A program made the position numbers and the translations under genes. The notes under the pieces are model-generated. The model did not search any database. It saw nothing but the letters and a program-made list of their open reading frames with translations, and was not told where the DNA came from. Below are positions 49,267-58,083 of a DNA stretch of 64,000 nt, in pieces. The DNA lies in NCBI GenBank assembly GCA_021151835.1, contig JAGKWO010000024.1, positions 1-64,000 of the forward strand, read 5' to 3'. Numbering within the stretch: position 1 is the first letter of the stretch; every line of letters begins with the position of its first letter. The stretch comes from Gammaproteobacteria bacterium (GTDB lineage Bacteria > Pseudomonadota > Gammaproteobacteria > Pseudomonadales > Cellvibrionaceae).

Positions 49267-49290
49267 AAATATCACAAATTTGTGATATTT
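49267..49290. promoter_or_regulatory. Perfect 24-bp palindrome, candidate operator
   Basis: AAATATCACAAA (49267-49278) is followed directly by its exact complement TTTGTGATATTT. It lies 8 bp upstream of the ParB-like start, over the expected promoter or ribosome-binding region. Confidence 0.75.
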
Positions 49291-49426
49291 AACAATTTGA
49301 AGCCCTGATATGTCAATAAAAAGTAACTTATTTAATTAAATATTAATTATTTCGTTGAATAGCACGGCCTCATTGGCGTTGGATCAAACGCATAATCTTA
49401 ATTTTTTTAGCTCTCGATCCAATACA

Positions 49427-49442
49427 TTAGTCACATGACTAA
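49427..49442 (+). promoter_or_regulatory. 16-bp dyad operator, copy 1
   Basis: TTAGTCACATGACTAA is an inverted repeat of TTAGTCA with a 2-bp centre. A second identical copy starts 40 bp later, that is about four helical turns. Confidence 0.75.
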
Positions 49443-49466
49443 TAAAGGCTGCCGGAATGCGTTATA

Positions 49467-49482
49467 TTAGTCACATGACTAA
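49467..49482 (+). promoter_or_regulatory. 16-bp dyad operator, copy 2
   Basis: Identical to copy 1. It overlaps a TATATT -10-like sequence and stands 23 bp before the ParB-HTH gene, a position suited to repression. Confidence 0.75.
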
Positions 49483-49505
49483 CTCCTGCGCGGATAACTT
49501 CCTCT

Positions 49506-50057
49506 ATGAGTAACCTACCATTCGTAACTGACTGGAAAGAAGCTGTATCCTATTTCCACAAGAGTGATGATCTTAATGATGCTCAAAAGTCTTACATAAT
49601 CGGCTTCCTTGCAAAGGAAGGTAAATCAAATGCCGAAATCAGACAGCTACTGGGAATCCAGAAGGTTTACACCGTAACGCACTACAAGAGAGCGGGAACG
49701 CTCCTAAGCGAGGAAGAGTTGCAACTGTGGAGCCGTAATCCGATCAGAATAACTCTGGGGCACATTAGGGCTGTAACAAGTCTGCCGAGAGTAAAACGTG
49801 AGGCGCTCTTAAGGGGTATTTTAACGTCCAGGAAAAGTGTTCAAGAGTTGGTATTAATCGCAAAAGGTAAGGAGCCTGGCCTTGATGTGGATATCAAACG
49901 CTTTGCGATAGAGATGGGGGAATCGATTGGTAGAAATGTTTCAATAAGTTTCGATAAGGTAAAGGGGCGAGGGAGTCTAACTCTGGACTTCTATTCCTTG
50001 GATGATCTGGATGATTTATCAAGTAAGTTAGGATATGCCGCACAAAAAGATTTTTAG
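49506..50057 (+). CDS. ParB-HTH/KorB-like regulator without nuclease domain
   Basis: The 183-aa product has a helix-turn-helix (SYIIGFLAKEGKSNAEIRQLLGIQKVYTVTHYKRAGTLL) and the ParB central sequence RITLGHIRAVTSLPRVKREALLRGILTSRKSVQELV. Its C-terminus (GSLTLDFYSLDDLDDLSSKLGY) resembles a plasmid ParB dimerisation end. It lacks the N-terminal GGRR domain, so it is likely a regulator rather than a partition protein. Two dyad operators precede it. No good ribosome-binding site is seen. Confidence 0.75.
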   Translation: MSNLPFVTDWKEAVSYFHKSDDLNDAQKSYIIGFLAKEGKSNAEIRQLLGIQKVYTVTHYKRAGTLLSEEELQLWSRNPIRITLGHIRAVTSLPRVKREALLRGILTSRKSVQELVLIAKGKEPGLDVDIKRFAIEMGESIGRNVSISFDKVKGRGSLTLDFYSLDDLDDLSSKLGYAAQKDF

Positions 50058-50172
50058 GGTCAGAATGTCCATCAATTTGGAGCCAAGAAAGGACAAAGTG
50101 TCCTTTCTGTGATAGCTGAAAAATCAAAAAAACCTTTATTTGTCAAAAAGTTACCTTGTTTGTCTCTGCAAA

Positions 50173-50211
50173 TTCCCGTGGCGGGAATCAATAGGATTCC
50201 CGCCACGGGAA
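50173..50211. repeat. 17-bp perfect inverted repeat next to parB
   Basis: TTCCCGTGGCGGGAATC (50173-50189) and its exact complement at 50195-50211 enclose a 5-nt loop, 1 bp from the parB stop. It may be parS or a terminator; no T-run follows. Confidence 0.7.
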
Positions 50212-50212
50212 A

Positions 50213-51340
50213 CTACTTAGGCTCAATACCTAATGTCGAGAGTATGAAGCCTTTGATTTTTTCTAGCTTCTCATCATCTACACCAGAAAGCTCGAACTTA
50301 TTGCTTCCATTATTCCTCTGAAGCGAATGCTTTATGCAAACTTTCCCATCCTTGCTCTTATAGATGATAGGTTTTTTGGCTGTAGGTTTTGGTGTTTTAG
50401 ATCGCACCGCACTCTTAAGCAACTTTATAATCATTTCAGCATCTGGTAACTCAGACTTCGTCTTTAACGCCTCTTGACGGAGATTTAATAGCTCCTCAGC
50501 TTTTGCGCTCAAGGAGTCAGCATCCTTTTTCAAAAGAGAAGATATGGTTTCGCCGTATGATAAAGGCATATCTGAAGGTGATGGTAAAATGCGAACAAAG
50601 ATTTCTGGTAATTGGACACAGGCTCTAAATCGAGAAATATGTGATGAACTTATTCCTTTCGCAGCACCTAGCTGGGTCCAGTTTTCAAACTCTCCACTAT
50701 TGATGTGCCTCTCGAAAGATTTTGCCTTTTCGTATGGGCTAACATCCTGGTGCCTATTTTCAATAACACCTAGCTCACGAACGTCTGCATCAGGTACAGC
50801 GCCTACTAATGCAAGATATGGAGAGCCGGCGATTTTCACGGCTGCCAATCTTCGTGAACCTTCAATCAGTTCATAGCGGCCGTCCGGTTTTGGACGGATA
50901 GTCCCTGGTTTCTGCTGGCCGTGTTTTCGAATTGAAGGCAAAATATCCTGCAGGGATATTTCATCCAAGAACTCCTGAATACGCTCGTTTTCGGTAGAAA
51001 CATCAATAAGGGAAGGATCGACTCGCTTCAGTTCAAATGTAACTTCCTGTTTAGTTACGGGCATCGTTAAAATAATTGGTGTACCTGAGGAGGAGGAGCT
51101 TTCTTCCAGCTTACTTAAGAGATTTCTCTTTTCTTCCTCAAACATGCGCGTAGCTTCGGCAAGAGCTTCTTCGGCCCGTCTTTTTTCCTCCTTTAAACTA
51201 TCAGTAACTGATGTTGGTCGCTCACCGGTCATGGCTCCTATGGCCGGTGAAACTCTAGTTCTTCGCGGGGGCAATTGTTCTTGTGGAGCTGTGTCTTCTG
51301 AAAGTAAAGAATCAACGTTGCCATATTTTGATTTATCCAT
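50213..51340 (-). CDS. parB: Partition protein ParB (type Ia)
   Basis: The 375-aa product has a coiled-coil N-terminal part (~50-90), the ParB domain with SIRKHGQQKPGTIRPKPDGRYELIEGSRRLAAVK (GSRR box, ~residue 160), an HTH (WTQLGAAKGISSSHISRFRACVQLP), and a C-terminal basic domain. It would bind parS and interact with ParA encoded 2 bp upstream. Together with rep nearby it gives a standard plasmid maintenance cassette. Confidence 0.93.
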   Translation of the reverse strand: MDKSKYGNVDSLLSEDTAPQEQLPPRRTRVSPAIGAMTGERPTSVTDSLKEEKRRAEEALAEATRMFEEEKRNLLSKLEESSSSSGTPIILTMPVTKQEVTFELKRVDPSLIDVSTENERIQEFLDEISLQDILPSIRKHGQQKPGTIRPKPDGRYELIEGSRRLAAVKIAGSPYLALVGAVPDADVRELGVIENRHQDVSPYEKAKSFERHINSGEFENWTQLGAAKGISSSHISRFRACVQLPEIFVRILPSPSDMPLSYGETISSLLKKDADSLSAKAEELLNLRQEALKTKSELPDAEMIIKLLKSAVRSKTPKPTAKKPIIYKSKDGKVCIKHSLQRNNGSNKFELSGVDDEKLEKIKGFILSTLGIEPK

Positions 51341-51342
51341 TT

Positions 51343-52746
51343 TTATACACCGTGTGTGTCTATAGGTTCATCGGAAGCCTCAGCCGTTTCATCAGCCATT
51401 AATTCTGCATTTGCCATGATTTGGTCAATTTTCGATGTGAAAGGTGACCGGGCAACCCCACCAAAACATGTTTCCCAGATTGAATCATGCATTTCAGAAT
51501 AAAGTTTATCGAACATATCAATGGTGGATTTGAGTCGCTTGCGGTTATCAGCTTCGGTAGGGTTTTGCTCATAAATCGAATATGTAGAGTTATTCGCCTT
51601 ACCAATTTCATCGCTTGCGTGACACTCATTCATGAGAACATCACCCCGTTCAACTGTGAAAACTTTTCGGATAATTTCTCCCATGAATTGGGCATAACTG
51701 CTAGATGTGTATTTAGTAATGAAATACCTGATATCAGGAATATTAGGGTAAATCCCGCTCTCTCCATAAGTTTGAATGGTTTCACCAATTAGAGATGTGA
51801 ACTGTAGAGTGGAGGCAAAATCCAGCATTGCTGCCGGGGTGGGAACAAAGCAAACATCGCATGCAGAAACGACATTAAGAGTGCTTATATTCAATGAAGG
51901 AGTGCCGTCGATAATTATAAAATCATAATCTTTACCAACTTCGAGCAACCCATAGCGCAACTTCATAATCCGATCTTGCAGGGGGACGTTAGATTGATCC
52001 ATGACGCGAGGCATCATTAGGTCAATATTTAAATTTTGAAGACAGCTTGGGATGATATCGATGTTATCCCAATAGGTTTTTTGAATGGCGTAATGTAGGG
52101 AACGAGAGGCCCCGGGTGCGTGACCGGCCTCAGTAAGAGCTTCATCATCTTCAAGAAAGAAAGGTGCGATAGTGTGTTCGTAATGAACATTGTCGTCTGG
52201 TCGTTTTCCGAAAAAGAAGCTCAGTGAGCCCTGAGGGTCTGTATCAAGCAAAAGGATTTTATAGCCTTTAATAGCAAGACTCTGAGAAAGAAGGTGGCAG
52301 TTGGTCGTTTTCTGGCTACCGCCTTTCAGGTTCAAGATACCGACAATAGCTGCATTAGCCCCCTCTGGCTTTTTTGGTGCAGTACCGAAGACTTTTCGAA
52401 TGTGATTAATTTGGTTCATTGTGTATCCAGCACGAACCTTTTTGGCTTTATCGATGCGATAGTCAGGCTCTGGTAACCTTCCGTCTTGTTCTGCCTGGTA
52501 AAGAAGCGTATGACTTATACCCGCAAGTTCAGCCGACAAAGTGATTCCATATCGACGCTTTTGAATTCGGTCATCCACTTCAGACGCTTCAAACCACTCC
52601 TGCTCGTGCTTATTCTTCTGTGCCTTTTTAACAAGACCAGGAATCTGTTTCATAATCTTATCGCCACGGTTAACAACCATTGTTATCTTGGCTAAAACGT
52701 CATCCAGGTATTCTTTCTGAGGGTTACTGGCTTCTTGCTTGGTCAT
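51343..52746 (-). CDS. parA: Partition ATPase ParA (type Ia, with N-terminal HTH)
   Basis: The start at 52746 is preferred: it follows GGAGCACAAT, whereas the upstream frame extension is weak. The 467-aa protein has an N-terminal HTH-like part (GITLSAELAGISHTLLYQAEQDGRLPEPDYRIDKAKKVRAGYTM) and the deviant Walker A KGGSQKTT near residue 140. Position-6 Gln instead of Gly is compatible with type Ia ParA (P1 and F also vary there). DTDPQGSL follows. It probably represses its own promoter. Confidence 0.92.
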   Translation of the reverse strand: MTKQEASNPQKEYLDDVLAKITMVVNRGDKIMKQIPGLVKKAQKNKHEQEWFEASEVDDRIQKRRYGITLSAELAGISHTLLYQAEQDGRLPEPDYRIDKAKKVRAGYTMNQINHIRKVFGTAPKKPEGANAAIVGILNLKGGSQKTTNCHLLSQSLAIKGYKILLLDTDPQGSLSFFFGKRPDDNVHYEHTIAPFFLEDDEALTEAGHAPGASRSLHYAIQKTYWDNIDIIPSCLQNLNIDLMMPRVMDQSNVPLQDRIMKLRYGLLEVGKDYDFIIIDGTPSLNISTLNVVSACDVCFVPTPAAMLDFASTLQFTSLIGETIQTYGESGIYPNIPDIRYFITKYTSSSYAQFMGEIIRKVFTVERGDVLMNECHASDEIGKANNSTYSIYEQNPTEADNRKRLKSTIDMFDKLYSEMHDSIWETCFGGVARSPFTSKIDQIMANAELMADETAEASDEPIDTHGV

Positions 52747-52935
52747 ATTGTGCTCCGCTTCAAATTGACGATATTCACGTTTTATGTGTAAACTGATTGT
52801 ATATTCATGTTTTTGACAAAAAAAGGGCAAAAACGTGATTTTTGCAAAAAATCATTAAAACGATGAATTAATCTATTTTAAATTCTGTTTTATGAATATT
52901 TGGAAAATAGATAGCAAAGTATGAATGCTGTAGAC

Positions 52936-52951
52936 TTGAACAAATGTTCAA
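52936..52951. promoter_or_regulatory. 16-bp dyad upstream of rep
   Basis: TTGAACAAATGTTCAA is an inverted repeat of TTGAACA, 31 bp before the rep start codon. It may be a Rep or ParA operator in the divergent parA-rep region (52747-52982). Confidence 0.6.
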
Positions 52952-52982
52952 AATCGGGTTTGACAAAGTAGGCGTAAACTGA

Positions 52983-54041
52983 ATGCAGAAAAAAGACCTT
53001 CACCCCATAAAGACTCAGCAGCTGAAACTTGATCTTTTTGATTTGGACCCGCTTTTAGATAAGAACTACAGCAATACTCTTGAGATTTACGATATTGCTG
53101 GGAAGTTTTTATATGATAAGCAAAATAAATATCTAAGTTCCGCGTCTGCGGACGAAACCGAATTTACAAGGAAGGTTGCGTATAAAGAGTTTGAACTAAA
53201 AGTTTCGGTAACGGCGGCAAACATCGAAAGAGTCGTCGATGGCAAAACGAACAGAACATTTGTCTTCCCTGGTGCCAGAGAAGAGATAATTGAAGATGTA
53301 CTTAGAAAACTGTGCACTGAAAATAGGGCAGAGGCATATATAGATACAGCAGGAAATCATAAAGAGGGGACAAAGTTTATCGGCATTTCCTTCACGCTGT
53401 ATGAAATATTTTTAGAGCTTAAAAGGGTAGGGAAGTCTTATTCCTATAGTGAAATAAGGGAGGCTTTGACGATAATGAACAGATCCATTCTTACAATTAA
53501 GAACTCGGATGGTTCAATGGATCTAACAGCACCTTTTTTTCCAATCGTAGCAATTGCAGACAAAGTAAACCCAAGTGAAACAAAATCATTTGTATGTTTC
53601 CACCCGATGGTAACTGAATTAATACATACGCAAAAATTTAAAAGATACAACTACCTTAAGGCATTCGAATACAGTAGGCATTACACGCGAATGGTCTACA
53701 AACGCCTATGTCATAGATGGAAACAAGCGGGACCTGGAAAACCCTATTCAATATTGCTGTCTACTTTAATAGCCGCTTTGAAAGACCCTTATCCAAATCT
53801 TTATCAAGACAAAGCTCTATTTGAAAAAGTGTTTGATGATCTTAAAGAAAGCGGAGTGCTATCAGAGGCGAAGATGACGCCAAAAAAGGATGGGAAAAAA
53901 ATTACGGACTGGCTATGTGATTTATATGCATCGGATGTCTTTGCAAAACAAATGGCCTCAAACAATAAGGTCGCTAATCGAGTGAACGGCAAAGAGAGTG
54001 AGGGCGCGCTTGAAGACAATAATGACCTAATCGAATTTTAA
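52983..54041 (+). CDS. rep: Iteron-type replication initiator protein
   Basis: The 352-aa product has the layout of winged-helix Rep initiators: N-terminal FLYDKQNKYLSSASADETEFTRKVAYKEFELKVSVTAANIERVV, then ISFTLYEIFLELKRVGKSYSYSEIREALTIMNRSILTI, YLKAFEYSRHYTRMVYKRLCHRW, typical of the Rep_3/IncA-C-like group; I cannot fix the exact family. Eight iterons and two DnaA boxes lie 230-530 bp downstream. It reads divergently from parA and ends before a terminator. Confidence 0.85.
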   Translation: MQKKDLHPIKTQQLKLDLFDLDPLLDKNYSNTLEIYDIAGKFLYDKQNKYLSSASADETEFTRKVAYKEFELKVSVTAANIERVVDGKTNRTFVFPGAREEIIEDVLRKLCTENRAEAYIDTAGNHKEGTKFIGISFTLYEIFLELKRVGKSYSYSEIREALTIMNRSILTIKNSDGSMDLTAPFFPIVAIADKVNPSETKSFVCFHPMVTELIHTQKFKRYNYLKAFEYSRHYTRMVYKRLCHRWKQAGPGKPYSILLSTLIAALKDPYPNLYQDKALFEKVFDDLKESGVLSEAKMTPKKDGKKITDWLCDLYASDVFAKQMASNNKVANRVNGKESEGALEDNNDLIEF

Positions 54042-54120
54042 ATTTTCACCATGCCTAGTATCTGGTGCTCAACCTAGACCAACTCTACGCCAAACCTTAA
54101 GTTTTACTCTTCAAAACCCT

Positions 54121-54149
54121 AATGGACCCCTTGTGGGTCCATTTTTTTT
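54121..54149 (+). terminator. Rho-independent terminator of rep
   Basis: TGGACCC/GGGTCCA form a 7-bp stem with a 5-nt loop, then eight T. Confidence 0.9.
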
Positions 54150-54274
54150 CTAAAAGAAAAGAGCATCAAAAATAGAAAATAATGAAATATCCTAAAAAAT
54201 CAGGGCTTTTGTGTAAAAAAATCTAATTTTGGTCAATTTTATGGCTCGATATCACTTTTACAAGCTCCTGGCTA

Positions 54275-54572
54275 TAGGGTTAGCGATAGAGATGAGTAGG
54301 GTTTGGGATAGAAATGCAAAAAGTGGCGTCAAAACCATCAAAATATAGTCAGGTTTGAGATAGAAATAAGCAAGAATCAATCAAGACTGTGGACAACTCT
54401 GTTTATATCCTGTGCGCATGGTGTTTAAAATGTGTGGATAAACCACGAAACAGATGGCCAATTAGGGTTTAAGAGAGAGTAAATAGCAAGGCGAGAGATA
54501 GAGTTGGCATTAGGTCAAAGATAGAATGGAATAGGGTAAGAGGTAGAGTAACACTCAGGTTTACCATAGAGA
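54275..54572 (+). repeat. oriV iteron array with DnaA boxes
   Basis: Eight copies of a degenerate iteron (consensus TAGGGTTNNNGATAGAGA) start at 54275, 54297, 54349, 54463, 54487, 54510, 54532 and 54555, mostly 22-24 bp apart. A gap at 54367-54462 holds DnaA-box-like TGTGGACAA (54388-54396) and a perfect TGTGGATAA (54433-54441). A ninth iteron is isolated at 55441-55458. AT-rich DNA flanks both sides. This is the likely vegetative origin. Confidence 0.88.
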
Positions 54573-55034
54573 TAAATAAAATAAATCTTTAAAAATCAAT
54601 AGGATGCGGTCAAATATGGAAAAACCTACCGAAGACCTTCCGTTTATTATGCAGTATCTATACAGGTTAGACATTAAATATTTTATGCAGACATTAATAG
54701 AATTAATGTATTAAACCGGTGAAAAAAAAGAAATCCAAAATTTCAAAATATTAATTAGCTAATGAAATAAGTAGAGCTCATGCTCATAAAATCATATCGA
54801 GTGTGTATGGAAAAATATCTCGTAATTAAGCGACTTCTTAAAAGAGTGGCACTAAAGAAGACCTCCAGAAAATCTGAAAATGCCGTAAATGACATGATCG
54901 GAACAATAGTTTGAAAGGGAAGGGAGAATGAAACAGTTAGATTGATAAAGCTTACCAGAGAGAGGAATAGTAAAACTTGATAAAGAATGGGGCGCATATC
55001 ATAAAGATTGTAGGCCCCAGCCGGTTATTGAAGA
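54573..55034. other. AT-rich region after oriV with possible micro-genes
   Basis: No certain gene. Two short plus-strand frames look protein-like: 54616-54714 (32 aa, MEKPTEDLPFIMQYLYRLD...) and 54780-54914 (44 aa, basic, MLIKSYRVCMEKYLVIKRLLKR...). A GAAGGGAGA just before a five-codon frame near 54928 could be a leader. A hydrophobic minus-strand frame (54755-54997) is less likely real. Confidence 0.3.
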
Positions 55035-55379
55035 TTAGTCAACAGTAGCATCAATTCGAGATCTAGCTAAAAGCTGCTCTTTAAAGCTCAAGTAACTAAG
55101 AACGGCAGTGTAAAGTGCTCTTGAAGAGCCACAATCCCAGCATAACTCAAGCTCCCTCAATAACGATATATTCAAAGAAATATAAAAAGAGCTATAGCTC
55201 CCAGACTTCGGGTTGGCCAAAGCGCGAAGATTTGATCGATTTTGTAGTGACCAAAGCACGGCGGCGTCAAATAATTGATACTGGAATTGATGTGAGTCAT
55301 CAATGCAAAGCTGCTTTATTCGTATTTTGTCTTCCCTAGAAAATTTTAGAGAAAAGCCAGTTAATAGGTCTTTGTCCAT
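55035..55379 (-). CDS. Hypothetical protein near oriV (114 aa)
   Basis: The product (MDKDLLTGFSLKFSREDKIRIKQLCIDDSHQFQYQLFDAAVLWSLQNRSNLRALANPKSGSYSSFYISLNISLLRELELCWDCGSSRALYTAVLSYLSFKEQLLARSRIDATVD) is soluble and helical. Start could be a TTG five codons upstream. Position between oriV and the relaxase suggests a replication or transfer accessory; the solitary iteron lies ~60 bp upstream. No family known. Confidence 0.6.
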   Translation of the reverse strand: MDKDLLTGFSLKFSREDKIRIKQLCIDDSHQFQYQLFDAAVLWSLQNRSNLRALANPKSGSYSSFYISLNISLLRELELCWDCGSSRALYTAVLSYLSFKEQLLARSRIDATVD

Positions 55380-55521
55380 GTTGAATGATCGCAAAAATAA
55401 AAATAATGATCCTAGAGATACCTATAAAAAACGACCTTAATAGGGTCAAAGATAGAAGACCCAAAAAAAAGGGGGAGGGAGCTAAAGCGAAGTAAAATTA
55501 GGGAATTAATGGGGGAAGGCT

Positions 55522-57291
55522 ATGTTAAAAAAAATATTAAGTAAGTTGAGTGCCGATAACGAAGTCGAAAAAAAGCCTGAATCTCCGGCTGAAAATAAGA
55601 AATATAAAACATCAAAGACCGGCTCCCAACTTATAGGGAGCAACGAAAGAGAAAAAATTATAACTAAGATTAAAAGACAAGTTAGTGTCACAGAAAAAAT
55701 ATGGGAACAATATTATCTATCAACTATCAAGGAGTTTTGTGAGATTGTTCAAGAGCTTCCGGCGTCTGAAATACATCACCATTCAAATTCCGGTGGCATG
55801 ATAGATCACACATTGGAAGCGGTATTGGCTGGCATTAAAATAAGCCAGGGTTACGTCATACCTCCTAATTCTGAGCCAGAAAATATCGTCGAATCAGCAG
55901 AGAAATGGCGATACGGAATATTCATATCAATATTGGCGCACGATATAGGAAAAATAATAACAGATATGGATGTGGTTTATAGGGAAACAGGTAGCCATGA
56001 ATTTAAAACATGGTGTCCATGGTATGAAAAAATACCTATTTGCTCTGAATACACATATCGTTTTAAAAATAAAATAAATAATTCAAGTGTTGCTAAAGGC
56101 TTACATGAGAAAGCTTCAGTATCATTTTTACCAAAATTAATAAAAAAGGAAGCTGCAATTTGGATGTTTGAAGATATGGAGTTGATATCACAAATGCTAA
56201 ATACCATAACTAATTCAACCTTTGGAGGATTAGTTATTGCAGATATCGTTAAGAAAGCAGACACAACTAGTGTAGCTAAAAATTTAGGTGCACAAACGGG
56301 ACTAGCATTAGAACATACAAACAAAATAACGTTGCCCGAAAAGATCTTAACTTCTATTAGGAAGCTGATAGATGATGGGGAGCTGAAAAAGAATAAACCC
56401 GGGGCAGCACTCTGGGTCGGCGAAAATGACACATGGCTAGTTTCAAGAGCGGCTATGGAGGCTGTCAGACAACAACTTACGGCAGAAGGGCACACCGGAA
56501 TACCAAAAAACGTGGTAAGAATTTTTGAAATTCTGAAGGACCATAATTTGATTGTACCTAACCCTGAAGGGGATAGTGTTTGGCAAGCTGAAATAATCGA
56601 TCCGGCAAAGAACTGGAATCAAAAATTAACATTTTTGAGATTTCCTAATACCTTGATATGGCCAACAAGACAGCCAGAATACTTTGATGGTGAAATCGTT
56701 CCGATGGGAGAAATAAAGCCAAACGAAGAAACTAAAGAATCATCACATGAAAAAAAATTAGACGAAGTAATAGTGAACGACGAGGCTGAAAAGCCATTAG
56801 ATCCCTTGCCGATGATTCCGGAGCTAGAGACATACGAAAATAAAATAGGGAATTCAGAAAATTACGAGAAACGTACTAAGCCGCAATCGAACAAAAAAGT
56901 TAATTTAGAAGATTCCGAATTATTGACTTGGCTTATGCTCGCAATAGAAAAAAGAGTAATCAGGGTGAATGAACCTAAAGCGCCGGTGCATATACTGGAT
57001 AAATATATAGCTCTAGTCACTCCAGTCATATTCAACACATATCTCGATAAGAATCCAATCAAGAAAAAGATATATGAGGAAAAGTCCGAAAATCGTAAGG
57101 TATTTACGTTCTTGCAGAAGGAACTTGAAAGCCTGGGAATACATGAGGTGTCGAAAGGGGGGCAGAACATTCACACCGTTACAGTCGAGGGAGAACGAAA
57201 GATTGCTGAACTAAGAGTATATCTCCTCCCTAGAAACCTCTTCCCGCAGCTAAAGAGCTTCACTTCAAATAAAGCCATAAAAGTTATGTAA
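55522..57291 (+). CDS. traI: MobH-family relaxase (TraI_2)
   Basis: The 589-aa product has the MobH/TraI_2 N-terminal domain with an HD-like metal site: EIHHHSNSGGMIDHTLEAVLAG near residue 84, then ISILAHDIGKI near 138. A C-terminal winged-helix TraI_2_C region (KPGAALWVGENDTWLVSRAAMEAVRQQLTAEGHTGIPKNVVRIFEIL, ~290-340) follows, then an acidic linker and a second similar C-terminal module. It would nick oriT and lead the strand through TraD. It is far from the tra operons, next to oriV, on the plus strand. Confidence 0.92.
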   Translation: MLKKILSKLSADNEVEKKPESPAENKKYKTSKTGSQLIGSNEREKIITKIKRQVSVTEKIWEQYYLSTIKEFCEIVQELPASEIHHHSNSGGMIDHTLEAVLAGIKISQGYVIPPNSEPENIVESAEKWRYGIFISILAHDIGKIITDMDVVYRETGSHEFKTWCPWYEKIPICSEYTYRFKNKINNSSVAKGLHEKASVSFLPKLIKKEAAIWMFEDMELISQMLNTITNSTFGGLVIADIVKKADTTSVAKNLGAQTGLALEHTNKITLPEKILTSIRKLIDDGELKKNKPGAALWVGENDTWLVSRAAMEAVRQQLTAEGHTGIPKNVVRIFEILKDHNLIVPNPEGDSVWQAEIIDPAKNWNQKLTFLRFPNTLIWPTRQPEYFDGEIVPMGEIKPNEETKESSHEKKLDEVIVNDEAEKPLDPLPMIPELETYENKIGNSENYEKRTKPQSNKKVNLEDSELLTWLMLAIEKRVIRVNEPKAPVHILDKYIALVTPVIFNTYLDKNPIKKKIYEEKSENRKVFTFLQKELESLGIHEVSKGGQNIHTVTVEGERKIAELRVYLLPRNLFPQLKSFTSNKAIKVM

Positions 57292-57301
57292 ATAACTGGG
57301 T

Positions 57302-57324
57302 CTGATGTCCGGCATGGACATCAG
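57302..57324 (+). repeat. 9-bp hairpin after relaxase gene
   Basis: CTGATGTCC (57302-57310) and GGACATCAG (57316-57324) form a stem with a 5-nt loop, 10 bp after the stop codon. There is no T-run. Confidence 0.55.
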
Positions 57325-57469
57325 ATAAAGGGAAATATAGTACAATTTAGTGAACATTTTCCTTTCAAACAATCGTTATCTCATTAAAATGTGCGAAATT
57401 GGGTAGAAAACGCCTGAAATATCACTTTTTAGCACGGATTGGGATAGCCGAGGCAATAAAGGCCAAAAA

Positions 57470-58063
57470 ATGACCAAAAATGTATCCCTTGATGAGTCGG
57501 TAGCATTCATTACGCCCGGTGAACGCTTAAATCACATCCTGGACAGAGTGGGTTTTAAGGGTGGTCATGGAAGAGTTGCAGAATTCCATCAATACCTGAA
57601 GGAATCAAATGGCGAAGAATTCGGTGATCTTAAATATTCGACAGTCAGGTCTTGGTTTGACGATCACTCGCCAGTGATGAGAAAGGTAAATATGGTCATG
57701 GAGTCCATATATAAAAACTACCCATCAAATATCAGCATAACAACACTAAAAACTTGGTGGAAGGTTGGAGGCCACTATCCGTTTAATAGCAACGTGGATG
57801 ATAAAAAAAGGGAAGCAGAATCTGAGGGAATGGCAAAAATGGATTTTGTTATTTCAACAATAGTTACTGAGGAATGCAGGGGGATATTTGAAAATATTTC
57901 TGCTTCCGATCTTAATACATTAAAAAAAATGGCCTTAGAATTAGCTGAAGCATTTGCAGATCCATTTCAAATAAATTGCCCAGAACGTTTTCTACGTTTG
58001 GTAATTAAGGGTGAATTGGTGAACTTTGTGGAAGATGGAAAAATTCGAAAAAGGCCGGAATAA
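57470..58063 (+). CDS. Putative DNA-binding regulator (197 aa)
   Basis: The N-terminal part (GERLNHILDRVGFKGGHGRVAEFHQYLKESNGEEFGDLKYSTVRSWFDDHSPVMRKVNMVMESIYKNY) resembles helix-turn-helix regulators in which STVRSWF...HSP.MRK is the recognition region. No CI-type peptidase domain is evident. The ATG follows AAAGG. It lies 20 bp upstream of the TonB receptor and may control it or the relaxase. Confidence 0.6.
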   Translation: MTKNVSLDESVAFITPGERLNHILDRVGFKGGHGRVAEFHQYLKESNGEEFGDLKYSTVRSWFDDHSPVMRKVNMVMESIYKNYPSNISITTLKTWWKVGGHYPFNSNVDDKKREAESEGMAKMDFVISTIVTEECRGIFENISASDLNTLKKMALELAEAFADPFQINCPERFLRLVIKGELVNFVEDGKIRKRPE

Positions 58064-58083
58064 AATCAGAATAGAGGCTCAAA

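Noticed and set aside
54275..54572. CRISPR-like repeat array
   Set aside because: Repeats are short, degenerate and spaced one to two helical turns apart with DnaA boxes between, which fits iterons and not CRISPR.
54755..54997. Hydrophobic 80-codon minus-strand frame near oriV
   Set aside because: Composition reflects AT-rich DNA; no ribosome site, and a plus-strand frame in the same place looks slightly better.
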